A stretch of 64,000 nucleotides of DNA from Scatophagus argus. Lineage: Eukaryota > Chordata > Actinopteri > Scatophagidae. The stretch is taken from NCBI RefSeq assembly GCF_020382885.2, contig NC_058508.1:7370055-7434054 (forward strand), given 5' to 3'. The position numbers were made by a program, and so were the translations under genes. Shown here in pieces: positions 23,590 through 36,994 of this stretch (positions within the stretch are counted from its first letter, which is position 1; each line of letters starts with the position of its first letter). The notes beneath the pieces were generated by a model. The model was given only the letters and a program-made list of their open reading frames with translations. It made no database searches and was not told the origin of the DNA.

Positions 23590-24260
23590 ATATCTCTCTT
23601 TGTCACATCTCAATAGTGTCAATAGGCTGTCCTCTTCAGAGTGCCTGTTCCCAGCTTCTCTATACACTACATTATTTTTATTTCCCTTGAAACCCGGCTA
23701 CACATTCTGCTCTTTCTGTTACATCTTCCTCTCTTTGCTCTGGTGTGAACTTTTCTCTTTTTCATCCCCTGGAATCCTTCTCTTCTCGGTTTCCCCTTCT
23801 GTAAGAAACACATTTCTCTGTGCTTCTCTTTCCTCAGACACTGACTCCATATCGCCCTCCTCCCTCTTTTTTCTCTCTGTCCTCATCCATCCTTCGGTCT
23901 CCATATCTTCATGCCCGCCTGTGTGAACTCACCACGTCCTCTTTCCTCTTCATCCCCCACTCTCTAACACCCCTTTCCATCTGTCTCTGTCCCTTGACAG
24001 TCCCTCTGCATTTACTTGTCTCTTTCCTTTCATCCCTCGTCTTCTTCACCTGCATGCCTTGCACATCATTACCTCCTCCTGGTGCCCATTTCTCTCGCTT
24101 TTTTCTGTCTTCTTTTAAACGTGATAGGATTAAGGCCCTGCGTGTGTCCCTCTCTCTTTGATTTGTTTTTGAACGTTTTTTTTGGGTCATTTTTGGCGAC
24201 TTTGCCCTCATTTTCTTGTCATAATTTCTTTCTTTTGCCTATTTTCTGTCCCCTGTTTCT
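23590..24260 (+). repeat. Long pyrimidine-rich tract
   Basis: About 670 bases are dominated by C and T on plus (many CTCTTTCC, TCCCTC and TTCTCT blocks). They generate Ser/Leu/Phe-rich frames on plus and Arg/Glu/Lys frames on minus, which I treat as artefacts. No splice-competent exon chain was found. Confidence 0.7.
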
Positions 24261-25888
24261 CTCTTTGTCTATCTACAGAGGTGAGCAGAGGTGGTGATGT
24301 GCAGTAGTACTATCAGTATGCAGAGTCATGGTGCTGTGGCTCTGCCGTCATTGATTGAACCAGCAGCTAAATATAGACACTGTTGAGGCTCAGCATCTTT
24401 ACCAGGCGGGAAGGAGGGATGGATGGAGCAGATGAAGGGAAAGCCACGCACGCATAGACACACATACACACACAAACAAGCACACACACTTACAGACACT
24501 TCTGTCAGTACAGTCCCGCAGGGTGTTGGTTGTACAGAAAAAAATAATTCCATTTGAGTGAAGGAGGCGTAACACGGTCTGACCTTTTTACACATTCATA
24601 ACAGAGAACTGCTGGAAAGATATTTATGGGATGAACACACACTTGCACACAATCACACACACACAGACACACACAAACAGACAATAACTCCTTCTTTTCT
24701 GGACGGATTGCTGTAGGCTAAAACAACATGACAAACTATTACTATTCAACACACAGCATAAATCCAGAGCTGCAAGCATCCCCACAAGCTAAGCAGAATG
24801 AGGGAGAGGGAGAGGAAAGCAGACGAATGGAGGACTAGAGCAGCAGGATGACAGAATGATGGAAAGACAGAAATTTGCCAACTAAATTATAACCCACCCA
24901 AGACAGGCAGGTGAAGCGATAGGCAGACAGGTAAACAACCAGCCAGCTAAAGAGATAAGCAGGCAGACAACCGGAAAACGACGCCCCCGTCATCCAGAGG
25001 ATTTTACGCAGATTAAATTCATCTCAAGAACAAGTTTCTGGTCCAGCGTCAAAATGCCTGCTGGGTCACAGCATATGTTTGTGCGTCTCATAAAGAATGT
25101 TGCGCTTGATAAATCACAGATTAGTGTTGCTTCATTGTTCAGGCTGAGCTGTTTCTGAGTATTTCTTTCACTGCTGCTGTTTTGTGTCTTTTTGTCTCTG
25201 TTGCTGTAAATTGTTTTTTATTTCATTCGATAGCAACAGGGAATAGAAAAGAATTATTTGTAAATAAAGTATCCATCCAGTAGCTGTTAAGCCACAACAA
25301 TATGTGTGCTACTGTAGGCTTCCTGCAGTAAAGCAGAAGTCAGTAATACAAACCTCCTGAACTTCTGCTAATATGAACTATTTTTGTCTGCTGTCAAACC
25401 AGGAGAACATTTAGTCAAGAATGACTGCAGATTGTTCTGTCATGTGAGTGTGAAAGAAGCAACAATGAAACATGAAGTCAGGATGAAGTTGTTCTACACT
25501 GAGAAACAGTGACAACACTACAGCCGGTAAAACATCTGGTGTTGTTTCAAATCTGTGGTGGATTTGAAAAAGATGAGGATATTTGTGAAGAAAGCAGCTT
25601 TGTCCTGATATCTTGAATGTTTGTCTTTAGTAAATATGCAGTGAACTCCTGTTGCATCTACTGAGGTATATTCTGATCAACAAAGACAAGCCAGTCTTCT
25701 TTATCTGGCACAAAAAATGCATCTGTATTTTTAGGTTGTTGCAGCAGTTGTTGTTATTGTCATTATTATTTATTATTCTTTTCTTGGAAGTCCAGTGTTA
25801 ATTGTTGCTTCACTGATTTTGAGTTATAGATTAATTCAAATATATGTGCAGTAAACTGATACCTTCAGTGAGACTGCAATACAATGCA

Positions 25889-25944
25889 AAAAACTGCACA
25901 GGCTCAAAATACATGCAGGTGTATTTTGAGCCTGTGCAGTTTTT
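25889..25944. repeat. Perfect 25-bp hairpin with 6-base loop
   Basis: The left arm 25889-25913 and right arm 25920-25944 are exact reverse complements, separated by TGCAGG. The arm core is CTGCACAGGCTCAAAATACA. Pairing stops at both ends of the stem, so this is a discrete palindrome. It is intergenic and no family resemblance was recognised. Confidence 0.97.
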
Positions 25945-26684
25945 CTTTAATTTGTGAGTCTTCTGCCATAATGACAGACAGGAGTGGATTAATTTTGTGC
26001 AGTATGTGCCAGTGTGCAGGATATTAGAAATAGAAATCGCAAATATCAAAGGGAATGCTCTCTGCACATAATCTCTAAAAGATCAGCATGACATTATTCC
26101 TAAATTCAGCTTTCAGAACAGCCTCAGTATCCTGATGGGACAAACCCTTTGCATGTTGCACTGCATCATTCGACACAGTTGATATTTGTTGCAATCAGTG
26201 ATATCGAGCCAACAGTTAGATGAATGAGACAGCATGCAAAGACAGAAACGCCAAGCCCACGATTCAAATTCACAACCTCCTACCCTGTAGTGCAGCGGCA
26301 GCAGCAGATCCTGGGTCAGTTTGCTGCACTCACAGCACGCCTAAAAAGACAGCAACTAATTCCTGTCTGGCTCTGCTCCTCTGTGAGAACACTGAGGGGG
26401 TGTGATATGACAGAGTCAATAATGAAATATTAACATATCGAACTGAACTGATAAAACTGTCAATCACAGATTTTTTTCTCCTCTCTATTGTCCTTTTGTC
26501 CCTTTCCTTTCCTCTGCTTTCCTTATCTAAATGCTTTGGCAGCTCACATACTTCATATCTTCATATCTTGCCAAGAAATAGAATTGAAAATAACAATGAA
26601 AGTTGAACAGACATAAATAGAGAATATCAAAAGAAAAATCTCGGATTTATAATGTTCCTGCAGCACCTTCTGGGTTTTATCTGA

Positions 26685-26840
26685 ATCAGGTTTATTGCCA
26701 AGTAGGTTTTCACATATGAGGAAGGTTCTTTGGTATATTGGGTCATAACAATAACCATAGCATGAGAAAATATAAAATGACGATACGAGCAAGTACTGCA
26801 ACCCAAGAAGCATCAATGGAAAACAGAAAACTAAGAATAA
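26685..26840 (+). repeat. Degraded dispersed repeat fragment
   Basis: CTGAATCAGGTTTATTGCCA followed by AAGTAGGTTTTCACATATGA and GAGGAAGGTT resembles the 'TTTATTGGCCAAGT...ACACAAGGAAT' repeat found widely in fish. The hydrophobic minus-strand frame at 26553-26843 overlaps it and is not a gene. Confidence 0.5.
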
Positions 26841-27129
26841 CAATTCAGAAAAATTATTATGAAAACAATAACAATCTGTGACATGACTTATTGCTGTGGC
26901 ATATAAACTAACTATTTTAAACTATGAAAAGAAGATTTCTGTCTGTGGTATAGGATGAATGTTACCCTGTAATACATTATTTTTAAAAATGCAACGCCCC
27001 CCCCCCAAAATCAATTTTAATCCCAGTTTTGTTGTTGTTGTTTTCTTTTATTTTTTTTAAGTTGTATCTCATTTGGATGGTTTCATCCTCCGCTCTAATG
27101 GTGCTTTTGCAAAAGATGAACACCCAGAG

Positions 27130-27392
27130 GCTACACCCCCGCCCCCCTCCCTCCCCGCCGCCCCGTTCTCGCTCTCCTCATCCATCCATCCACGCTCGCT
27201 CTCCTACGCTGCTGACTGGATGGATGGTGCGTTAGGAGCGCACACAGGATTGTACCGGGGGCTTCCCTTCTGTCTGGTGGAGACGGGCTGAGGAGGAGAG
27301 ACCAGAAACCACTCCGAGGACCGTGCAGGACGGACTCCAGTCCGGAGAAACGGACGCGAGACTGGGGGGGAGCGAGAGGGGAGACGCGGGAG
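27130..27392 (+). promoter_or_regulatory. slc29a4: Putative slc29a4 promoter and 5' non-coding exon 1
   Basis: A GC-rich, CpG-bearing patch in AT-rich surroundings. It includes a CCCCGCCCCCCTCC block and ends at a good donor (GGGAG|GTAAAG, exon end 27392). It would splice to the strong acceptor at 29353 (CCCCCCTGCAG). There is no TATA box. The start site and exon 1 length are inferred. Confidence 0.5.
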
Positions 27393-28246
27393 GTAAAGGG
27401 GCCATTAGCGGTAATAACCTGTTGTTTTTGTGTTTCTGTTTTTCATTTGAGGGAGAAAACGCGATGGTCGCTCGCGTCTTAGACAGAACAACACAAGGAT
27501 AGATGTAAAAGCGACATCTAAACCTTGTTGTACTTGATAAGAATCGTTTTAATAATGCTTTTGGAAAAGAAGAATAACTGAGAGAGCGTCTCTGTGCATC
27601 CTACACTGCTCAGCCGTCGTGTTTTTACCTTTAATTGATCACAATTTCTTATTCTCACACGCGCCTGTGTGGTAAAACGTGAGCTTAATTGATTTGGAAT
27701 ATAATTATTTCCAAGGGGTTGCTTGTCTTGTCTGTTAGAGGTGTTTTTTTTTCTTTTATTCCGATGTTCAGTTTCTTTATTTTATAAGTAGAAGAGAAAC
27801 TGCAGCGTGACATTTGATTGCAATTCAATTATGGTTCGCTTGTTTGAGCCTTTTAATTTGTGCAAGGAGGGCTGAGAGCGCCGCCATCAGTCTGGAGACG
27901 GAACCTCTCCAGGCGGCTCCGTGCGCGAAGCGCCAGTAAATTCTCCGTCGTCATTAGATTTAAAACGACCACGCAACCTTTACTCAGTAAGCTGTGTCGG
28001 TGTGTTCAGCCAGAGAGCGGGAGCCTCTGTTTGATCACCTGTTTCCCTGCATCTGCATCAGGATGATCCTTAATTACAGAGATGATTGTAACCTTCTTAC
28101 ATCATCTCATCCTGCCACTTTCCAGAGCGCAGTTTAAAATAGAATCTGAGCCCACTAACAAAGCAGCCGTGTTCCTCACTGAGTTTGATTCGTGTTGTAT
28201 CAGAGCTGAAAGGCATCTCGCAGTTCATCGCAGGCCACAGACTGGA

Positions 28247-28271
28247 TGTGTGTGTGTGTGTGTGTGTGTGG
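28247..28271. repeat. (TG)n microsatellite in slc29a4 intron 1
   Basis: About 12 TG units in the first intron, between the putative exon 1 and the start-codon exon. Confidence 0.9.
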
Positions 28272-29485
28272 TGACAGAGCTGCATTGTATGGCAGCAGTC
28301 TGTGTAACCACACGGGTCTACACAATATATGAGCTTTGTGTGCGTGTGTTTGCATATGGAACAGTGTCAATACCCATCGATGTTGATCTCGCTTGTAACA
28401 ATAACATTTTCCTCAACAGTTCCCTGTTGGCTGGAGTTAATGAAAGCAGGTTAGTGAGCCGTGTTTCAGATGCTGCAATGAAAGAAAGTGTTTAAATACA
28501 CTTTCAGTCTTTAACACAGGGTATTTTTCATTCATATCACTGTGAATAGAATGTGTTTGGGTTTAGCTCTGTTGAACCGATAAAACAGCAGTAGAGAAAT
28601 AAGCAACCTGGGCTTGAGGAAACTTGCAGTGTGTATCTTCTGATGACTTGTGATGTAATAAGCTTTCTGTCAGCTGATTTATTTAAAACGATTTTAATGC
28701 TCACCGTTCTGGCTCTTTATCCCGTTAAACTGCAAGGCTTTCATGTAATGTATGGCTGCAGCTAACGATTGTGTTTATTGTCAGTGGGTTTGACCATTTG
28801 TTTTTAAGTGATTTGTGTAACCAGTGCATTGTTTAGCATTTCAGAAAATTTTGAAAAAGGCTTGTCACAGTCTCCCCAAGCCCAAAAGGATGTCCTCAGG
28901 CTGCTTGTTTTGTCAAATTACAGCTCAGCAACCAAAAAATATTCAATATTAAAGTCAAACACAGAAAATCCTGACATTTGAGAAGACTGAATGAGTAAAG
29001 GTGTCAGTATTTCATTGATTAATTTTCTGTCAGCTTATTAATCGATTTTCCCTTCTGTTCCACATCTTCTCCGTCTGTTCGGTGGTGTGTATTTGAGTGC
29101 CTGTTCTTTGAATGCAGAGCTGCAGTTTCGCTCACCTCGTCTGTCACAGTTATGCATCCTTTGTCACTCTGTTTCTCACATTTAATATGCCTCTCACACA
29201 CAAACACTCACACAGCAAACTACGGTTCTTTGGGGTGTCTACCCTTGACTCTTGTCACTTTCACTGAGACACTGACAGATTGTTTTTTGGTTTTTTTTCT
29301 ATCTCTGCCTTTCACATTTTAATTCTGTTTCTGCTTCTGTTTCCCCCCTGCAGATCCTCCATCATCTGAAGGCCTCCTTCCTCTCTTCCAGTGGGTGTCG
29401 TAGTGAGTGAGTGTGTAGCTTGTGCCCAGACGAGTCTTTAGTGTGTGTGTGTGTGTTTGCGTGTGTGTATACTTCAATTGCAGAG

Positions 29486-32400
29486 ATGGGCTCAGTGGGA
29501 GCGGAGCGCCGCAGGCCCACGCCGGTCCAGACGCCCGAGGAGAGGGATGTGTGGAGGGAGGGAGGAAGAGCTGGATGGAGGGATGGGGGGAGGGAGGGCT
29601 GGAGAGAGGGAAGAGAGGGTGGCGTGGTGCAGAGCTACAGCTTCGACTCGTACCAGCTGGAGGAGGAGGAGATCAGTAAAGATGCCCCGGAGCGAGGAGT
29701 GCTGGCTCTGTCCGAGCCCGGTGAGGGAGTTTCTATTCTGACTGCACTGGTTTTCTCTATGCTGGTTTTATGGACAGTGAGCGAGGAATGCGGTAGAGGT
29801 ATCGACAATACATCAAAGTGAAAACAGAAGATATGAATAGCTACTCCAAAACACCAAGCAAAGGAAGATGTGTTTAGATTGATACTGACTGCAGGGGTCC
29901 CCCAATAATTTCAAAGAATTATTGTGAAATGTTGGTGTAAAATTGAACATTACCAAAAGGTTATTTAATGTGTATTTAACACATGCCTTGCTGTATGTTC
30001 AATATACTTTGCCTTGTTATATGCACCCTTCCTGGAGGTTAATAAAGGTGCAGTAGTGTATGATGGTGCACAGCCATTTTTCCATTTGTTAGCAGCAGTG
30101 CATAGATTCTTTACACTCACACTACTTCAGCAGTTTCATTTAGCGTTCTCAGCCAGCCTTGTTTCTTTTGTACTGTTATACTATATGTTGTTTTATTGTA
30201 TATTCCGGTGCAGGAGTCGCTGATGACTCAGCAGGTATTGAAATAAGCAAACGGTAACATAAGCTCATCAGAATCAGCGCTTAATTTACATTAGCAGGCT
30301 AAACCAAATGGTTTCTTTATGTGGAAGCTAGATAGCCTAGCTTTCTAGCTTCACCTTTCTGAGTAGATGTGCATGGTGCAACACTCACCATGCAGGTAAA
30401 GGGACAGACAGTTATAGAACATACAATGTAATATATAAACAAAGCTGTGTATGCTTATTGAAAAAAGATAAACAAAATGAAAACATGTTAGTCAGATTTA
30501 ATTTTTTACAATTTTTAGGTTTTGTAAGAAAAATAAGTGAGGCTGAATCCGAGTGTGCCTGTGTTTTCAGACGGTGGTTCAGGCTGAGAGATTAAAAACC
30601 GTGACACAGAGAGAACAAAGGAAGCGTATGCAAAAAAAAAAAGAAAAAGAAAAACCAGGAGGCAAGCTTGTTAAGAGAAAATTGTTGTGTTGCCTGGTTA
30701 CTCAGGTTGCACAAAGAGCACACTAATCAGATAACAAGTGACCAAGGATGCGCAGCGAAGATCCTAGATTGTGAGAACTCTCCCTCTTCTCTCGGTTTCT
30801 TCGTCCTTTGTTGTGTCTGTCCTCCTCCTGTAGCTGTCAGTCTCCATGTCTCAGTGCACAGCCAGCAGAACAGAAGGGGTATGCAATCTCCTCCTTCCTT
30901 AAAGAGGAGGTTCTGAGGGACTTTTTTTAATTACAGGGGGAGACGCGGTCTAAAAGGAGGAGGGTTTTCTTTTAATTAATACATGCATACGGTTAGTAGT
31001 TACACATATATTATAAAGACAACTTTTCATCTTTCATAAAGATGCACATTGGCATATGCAGAGGACAACATGCAACATTCTGTGTATGGAGTTTCCATTA
31101 CTCCGAGATATTTCTTAAAATTGGATTAAATTGGGTACACTATTAAAGAAGTCTTCCCAGTTAAATACTCTTAAATAATTCTGACATGTTGTGTGGAGGG
31201 TGTGTCAGTTTTAGCCACGTGAATGTCAGAAAGGAAAAAAAATCCACTGTGAAACATCTCCATATTGTCAGTTGAATTTCTACACCGAAATGTCAGTGAC
31301 CCAGTGTGGGCAGTGCTGCGGTGTTGTCTTCATTGGATTTTCAGTTAATGAAGTTTGATTTTCTGCAGGCGGTAATCTTTCCTTCAGTCTGTGCAGCCAT
31401 GGAGATGTTCAGTGCTCATGCTAGCTGCACACTTTGCTTTATTGTGACTGGATCTGCTGCTTCACTTTCTTTGCTTATCCCAGAAACAAAACATTGAAGA
31501 GCTGAATGCAGGTTATCATCAGCAGATGTACAGGGCAATAATTTATCAGTCCTAGTTACCATAATAACAAATTACATAACAAACAAACAAACATAACAAA
31601 TACACCCCCCCCATCCCCCCTCCAATATTCAGCTGTAAAATTGGTCAGAAATTCTTAGCAGCCATTAATGGTAGGCTCACAGGATTAGGGAAGGATTATG
31701 AACAGTTCTATCAGGAAGCTGCACATCACACTTTAACTATGAAGCTGAATCAGAACACAAAGCCCAGTTTTTAGCTGAAGTCATTCGGCCAGTTAGTCCA
31801 CGATCAGCACTTCCTCTGATCAATTTACCTTCAACACAGCAACAAGGTCCTCTGCTGCATTAGAGGCGTCACTGCTGCTGCTGCTGCTTCATTCATCCTG
31901 ATTAGCTTTAATGAGGATTGAGTGTGTTGGTTTCAGACCTAATTTAGATGTTTTGAAGTCATTTTTTCCATCCTTACTGTTTTATAAAATTCTCTAACCC
32001 TTCTCTCCTTCCTTCCTGCTCAGACTTTGAGGAGCCGATCCCTGACGACCGTTACCATGGCATCTACTTTGCAATGTTGTTGGCTGGAGTGGGCTTCCTG
32101 CTTCCCTACAACAGTTTCATTACTGATGTGGACTACCTGCACCACAAGTTTAAAGGTACAAATATGCATATGCGTACAGAACTGCACCTATAGAGGATGT
32201 CCATATTCAGTCCCCAGGAGTCATGGCTCCTGTGTGTGTGTGTGTGTGTGTTTCAGGGACGTCCATCGTGTTTGACATGAGTCTGACGTATATCCTGGTG
32301 GCTCTGTTGGCCGTCATCCTCAACAACGTTCTGGTGGAGAGACTCAGCATGCACACCAGAATCACTGTGGGTAAGTCAACTGGTTCACAGACGCAGCTCT

Positions 32401-35400
32401 AATTGTGAAAAATTTCCCGTTATGGAACTTCTGCTGTTACTCATTTATTAAGGATCCTCTGGGAGCCTCAAGGCCTATCAGGGCAGAATATGTAGAATGA
32501 AAATGGAAAGGCAGTATAAAGAGAAAGAGAAAAATACACTCTGTCATAACTCTCCCGTGGCTTTTATTCATAAAATGTTTCAAACAAACTTTGCCAAAGA
32601 CTGAATTCACAAGCGACTGTCTTTCCAGAGGGCGGGTATTTTTCTGTTTCTCTTTTCTTTTTCTTTTTTCAAATCTTGCATCATCATCAGTTATGTTTTC
32701 AACCTTCAAAACATTCAATCCGCTATATTATTTGAGATACAAGGGTGCACACTCAGACAAAGCCTTATATGAGAGAAATTTAATTATGGCCCAAAAATGT
32801 TCATTAAAAAGCTGATTTTCAAAGTGCCTGCACATCTTTGCAGGGTATAGAATTCTCAGTGAGACACTGTGATACGTCCATGCCTTAAAAACATAAAAAA
32901 CATGCAAGTTGTTCAGCCTCCTCGGTATAAAAAAAAATATCTTTGAGCAAAACTTTAAAAAATGCTTTTTAAAAATGTATGTCCCCGGAGGCGAGGTTTG
33001 ATATATCTACACATATACTGCATACAAGAGCAAGGTTTCACCATCTTACCCTCTGCTGCTTAAAATAGCTCTGCTCACATCCCTGAGGAAATATCTTTTG
33101 AAGTGTGCTGTCTGCATGAGAGCTGGTCTCTGGAGTGAATAAACTCAGGACCGGACTTTGGATGAAAACCATACTATTTGCACATCTGGCTTGTCAAATG
33201 TGTGTCATGCATCCAAACAGAGTCCTGGTTCAGCGGTGTCTCTTCACTGTCTGTCCGTGTGTCATTTCCCGGCAGGTTACGTCTTAGCACTCGGACCGCT
33301 GGTCTTTGTCAGTGTGTTTGATGTGTTGCTGGCAAGTTTCACCACCAAGCAGGCTTACATCGTCAACCTTGTGTCAGTGGCAGTGGTGGCCTTCGGATGT
33401 ACAGGTACCACTAACAGTAATGCTTATTTATCTGTCTGCCTGTCTGTCTGTATCTATCTATCCATCTATTTATCTACCTATCTATTGATTTTAGCGACTT
33501 CCAGCTCTTGTTATGGGTTGAAAAATCTGAAAAATTTCTGAAACACCGAACAGCTAACAGACAAAGTTATCAGTGGTGAACACAGTGGAGTTCTTCACAG
33601 CTGAAAGCCTCAAATATTTCCCTTACATTTGCCATGTGAGTTCAAATAAATGCAAATGTGTCTGCAACAGTTGACTGACATGTTTGCTAACACAAATCAA
33701 TAAGGTATGTCAGTGTTTACACTCATCACTCTGTGGTTAAAAATGGTGCTGCTTCATTAAGCTCTACCGTTAAAACTTTATTTCCCTTCCAAGTAATTGC
33801 ATATAACAGAGTAAGCTGATGGTGAAATACACAGTATATACTAGTGGTGTCTGATTTCATAGCACCGTCATATATCCAGGATAAAAGAGGTAGGTATAGA
33901 TGAGGTAGGTATAGATGAATAAGATGGAGACACATGTATTATCATGTATAATACAGCCTCAACTTTTGGTGCTCTTGATGCTCTAGCTAAATATCACTCT
34001 GAGTTGTGAAATCACCAAGTAACAGACTGTTAGGACAGAGTGGAGGCTTCAGTTATCATCTGCTGCTAATGACTTGCACTGAGCCAGTTTCCTTGTTGTT
34101 ACTGAGGGTGTGAACACAGAGCCCGTCAGCCAGCACTAGTAACAGTTTAATCAGTGGGGGTCCAGAGGTCAGAGTGGCTTCTCTCGAGTGGCGTGTTTAC
34201 GCTCAGGAAGCTATGCCTCTAAATAAATAGTGTTCTTACAATGTAGACTGTTAGGTACTGACAACCACTTCCTCATCTCTCCCCAGTGCAGCAGTCCAGT
34301 TTCTATGGTTACATGGGGATGCTGCCGAAGAGGTACACACAAGGGGTGATGACTGGAGAGAGTAAGAACACTCACACAGACGGAAGAATTGCACTCACAC
34401 ATTCCTGCTGTCGTCCTCGTCTCGTTCCCTTTCTCACTTTTACATTCTCTCTTCTCTTCCTCTCCTCTCCTCTCACCCAGGTACAGCAGGGGTGATCATC
34501 TCCCTGTCGCGCATCTTCACCAAGCTGCTGATCGAAGACGAGAGGAGGAACACTCTCATCTTCTTCCTCATCTCCATCAGCATGGAGATGCTGTGTTTCC
34601 TGCTTCACCTGGTCGTCCGCCGCTCCAGATTCGTGCGTTACTACACCAGCCACACCCAGGGAAAAGGTCCGGGTAAATGCCAAGACCCGCGTGACAACGG
34701 GACTGGATACCGAGTTCACCATGATGTCACCGCAGAGGAAGTAAGATTTGTAAGTTTGTGTAGAGTTTCTTGACTGCACAGCTATGAATGCACATAGTGA
34801 ATATAATGAACATTTATTTTTAGTCCTGCCAGTAGTCTGGCTCGATGGCTCTTTCTTTCTGCCAGCTTTAACTGTGGCAGATAGATTCCACACCTTTAGT
34901 TTTTCATATACCTGAAAAATTACTGACATTTCCATTGTTAATGTTGATTCTGAATATTAAGCACTGCTGTGCACAGCCTCTCAGAGTTGCTATCATGATT
35001 GTACACTTATTGTCTGACCAAAATCTCTTTTTACGTCATAATGTATTCTATTTAATCTCTGCACTTTATTTTCAGTGTCATTAAATCCCTGTTCATCTGA
35101 TGGTCACATGTCCCAATACTGTCAATTTACTGTTCATTTAGTGTTAAACCGCAGAATGTAAAAGTTACATTGGGTGTATGGAATAAGCAAATGTCATGTT
35201 TCGAGATTTTGTGTCTGCTGCACTAAGAGCAGTCCATCTATCCGCCTATTAGCTTTACATGCCTTTCCTTTAGATGTTTGTGTTCTGTCTTATATGTTTT
35301 GCAGTTGTCATATAGTAAATTCAGTTTGTTCTCAAGTTGGGGTTTTTTAAGTTCTGTTGAGAATTTCTCTCTTCTACTTCACACGAAGTAGCAAATTCCC

Positions 35401-36560
35401 TCATTAAAGTTTCTTGTACATATTTCATTTATTAAACCCTTCATTAATGTTGCACCAGCAAACTGTTGCTGAACCAAGACAGGAAAGAATTGTCAGGTCT
35501 CTAAACTGTGGTGTCGTGCAACTCTGTTTCCTTGTTGATTTCTGTGTGTGCCTCTCGTCTGCTGTGCACAAAGGGATTGAGGGCGGTATGCTTTTTAAAA
35601 ATGCAGAATCAATCATTTAAGCTGCGGGCTGCTTTTTGAATACCACTCAGAAAGAGAAATATTGAGAGGGAGTTAGAGAAAGATTCTGAGAGGGGTTATT
35701 ATGGTTCAAGTATGTAGGGATAGAACATGATGCTTGTGGAAATAAAGACAAAGACAGATGGAGTTTTAGAGGGAAAGGAAGAGGTTGAGGCCTGCTGTGA
35801 AGAGAGACAAATTGAGAGTCACGACATTGAGTGGAAAAAAAAATTGTTTGGAGAAAACTGATGCGGCAAAGAGATGAGACAGACAGGGGGAGACGGTGCA
35901 GAGAGACAGCCAGCCAAGGGGAGGAAGAGCGAGGGATCATCACCAAAATTAGCGAAAAAAACACAACAGGAAGGGAGCAAAAAGTGAGAGGAGAGAAGGC
36001 AGAAAGCAGGAACCCGTCACGGCATTGAGAGAAAGGAATGAGAGAAGAGGAGGTGAATGCACTTTGTACTTGTAGCATGAAGACATGGAGCTAAAATTTC
36101 TCATCACATCGTGTGTGTTTGTTCAGAGCCTTGAAAGGACGACACAACACCTCAGGCTGCCATCTTTTCATGTGAACGTTTGTGTTTGTACACTAATGTG
36201 CAAAAGAAAAGTGTATGAGGGACGTCCCCTTGTGTTTTACACAGTCTGTGTTTGTGTTGTGTTGGTGTTTGTGTGCCATTTTCTGAGTCTGGGGGCTGAT
36301 TCAGGCGGCTCTTTGTTCTGGTTGCCGGGGGAAACCAAGGCAGCACTCTATATTATGAGATAATCAAGAAGAGTAGTGCCCGCAGGTCTCTCTAATCAAC
36401 TAATGGATTGCTCTCTCTCTCTGTGTGTGTGTGTGTGTGCACATGTGCATAAGTGATGGTGCACATCACCTCTGTGATGTACATATGTGTGTTTGGAAAG
36501 AAGCAGAGTAGAAAGAGGCACCTATATGTTTGGATAAGAAGGAAATATTTATATGTTGTC

Positions 36561-36591
<31 letters not shown>

Positions 36592-36959
36592 GCTCCTGAG
36601 CTTATTTGCAGTCTCTCCAACATCATTACATCAACCCGCAGCAACTCAGAGCCAGCCTCTTTAATAGCCGCTGCCCTAAAAATGATGTCATGCAGCTAGG
36701 AAGCCATTATTAATAAAACAAAAAAAAAAGGAAAGACTGAAAAGTTGAAAACAAGTGCAAGAAAATGTGGTTATTTGCTGTGTGATGGCTGCCTCTAGTG
36801 TTTTCTTAATGAACTGTTAATGTCCTTCAAAAAGCCTTGAAATTGTTTGCAGGAAACGAGGAACAAAATTAAATTGTGACTTGTGATTTTATAGTTCATG
36901 TGATGTTTTCAATTTAATCTTGGATCCAAAAATAAGGATATATGAAAATTGAAGTCTCT

Positions 36960-36994
<35 letters not shown>

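Larger units (their letters stand above)
15290..27130. other. Gene-free intergenic region atp5mf-slc29a4
   Basis: Nearly 12 kb with no credible exon chain on either strand. It holds the microsatellites, purine/pyrimidine tracts, hairpin and repeat fragments listed separately. The open frames here are short, low-complexity or repeat-derived. Since slc29a4 and atp5mf are divergently oriented, cis-elements of both may lie here. Confidence 0.6.

Noticed and set aside
23600-24297. Several overlapping Ser/Phe/Leu-rich plus and Arg/Glu-rich minus frames
   Set aside because: Low-complexity frames produced by the pyrimidine tract; the frames overlap each other and contain no conserved motif.
26553-26843. 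Hydrophobic 96-codon minus-strand frame resembling a membrane protein
   Set aside because: It overlaps a degraded dispersed repeat, has no splice partners, and its hydrophobicity reflects T-rich composition.
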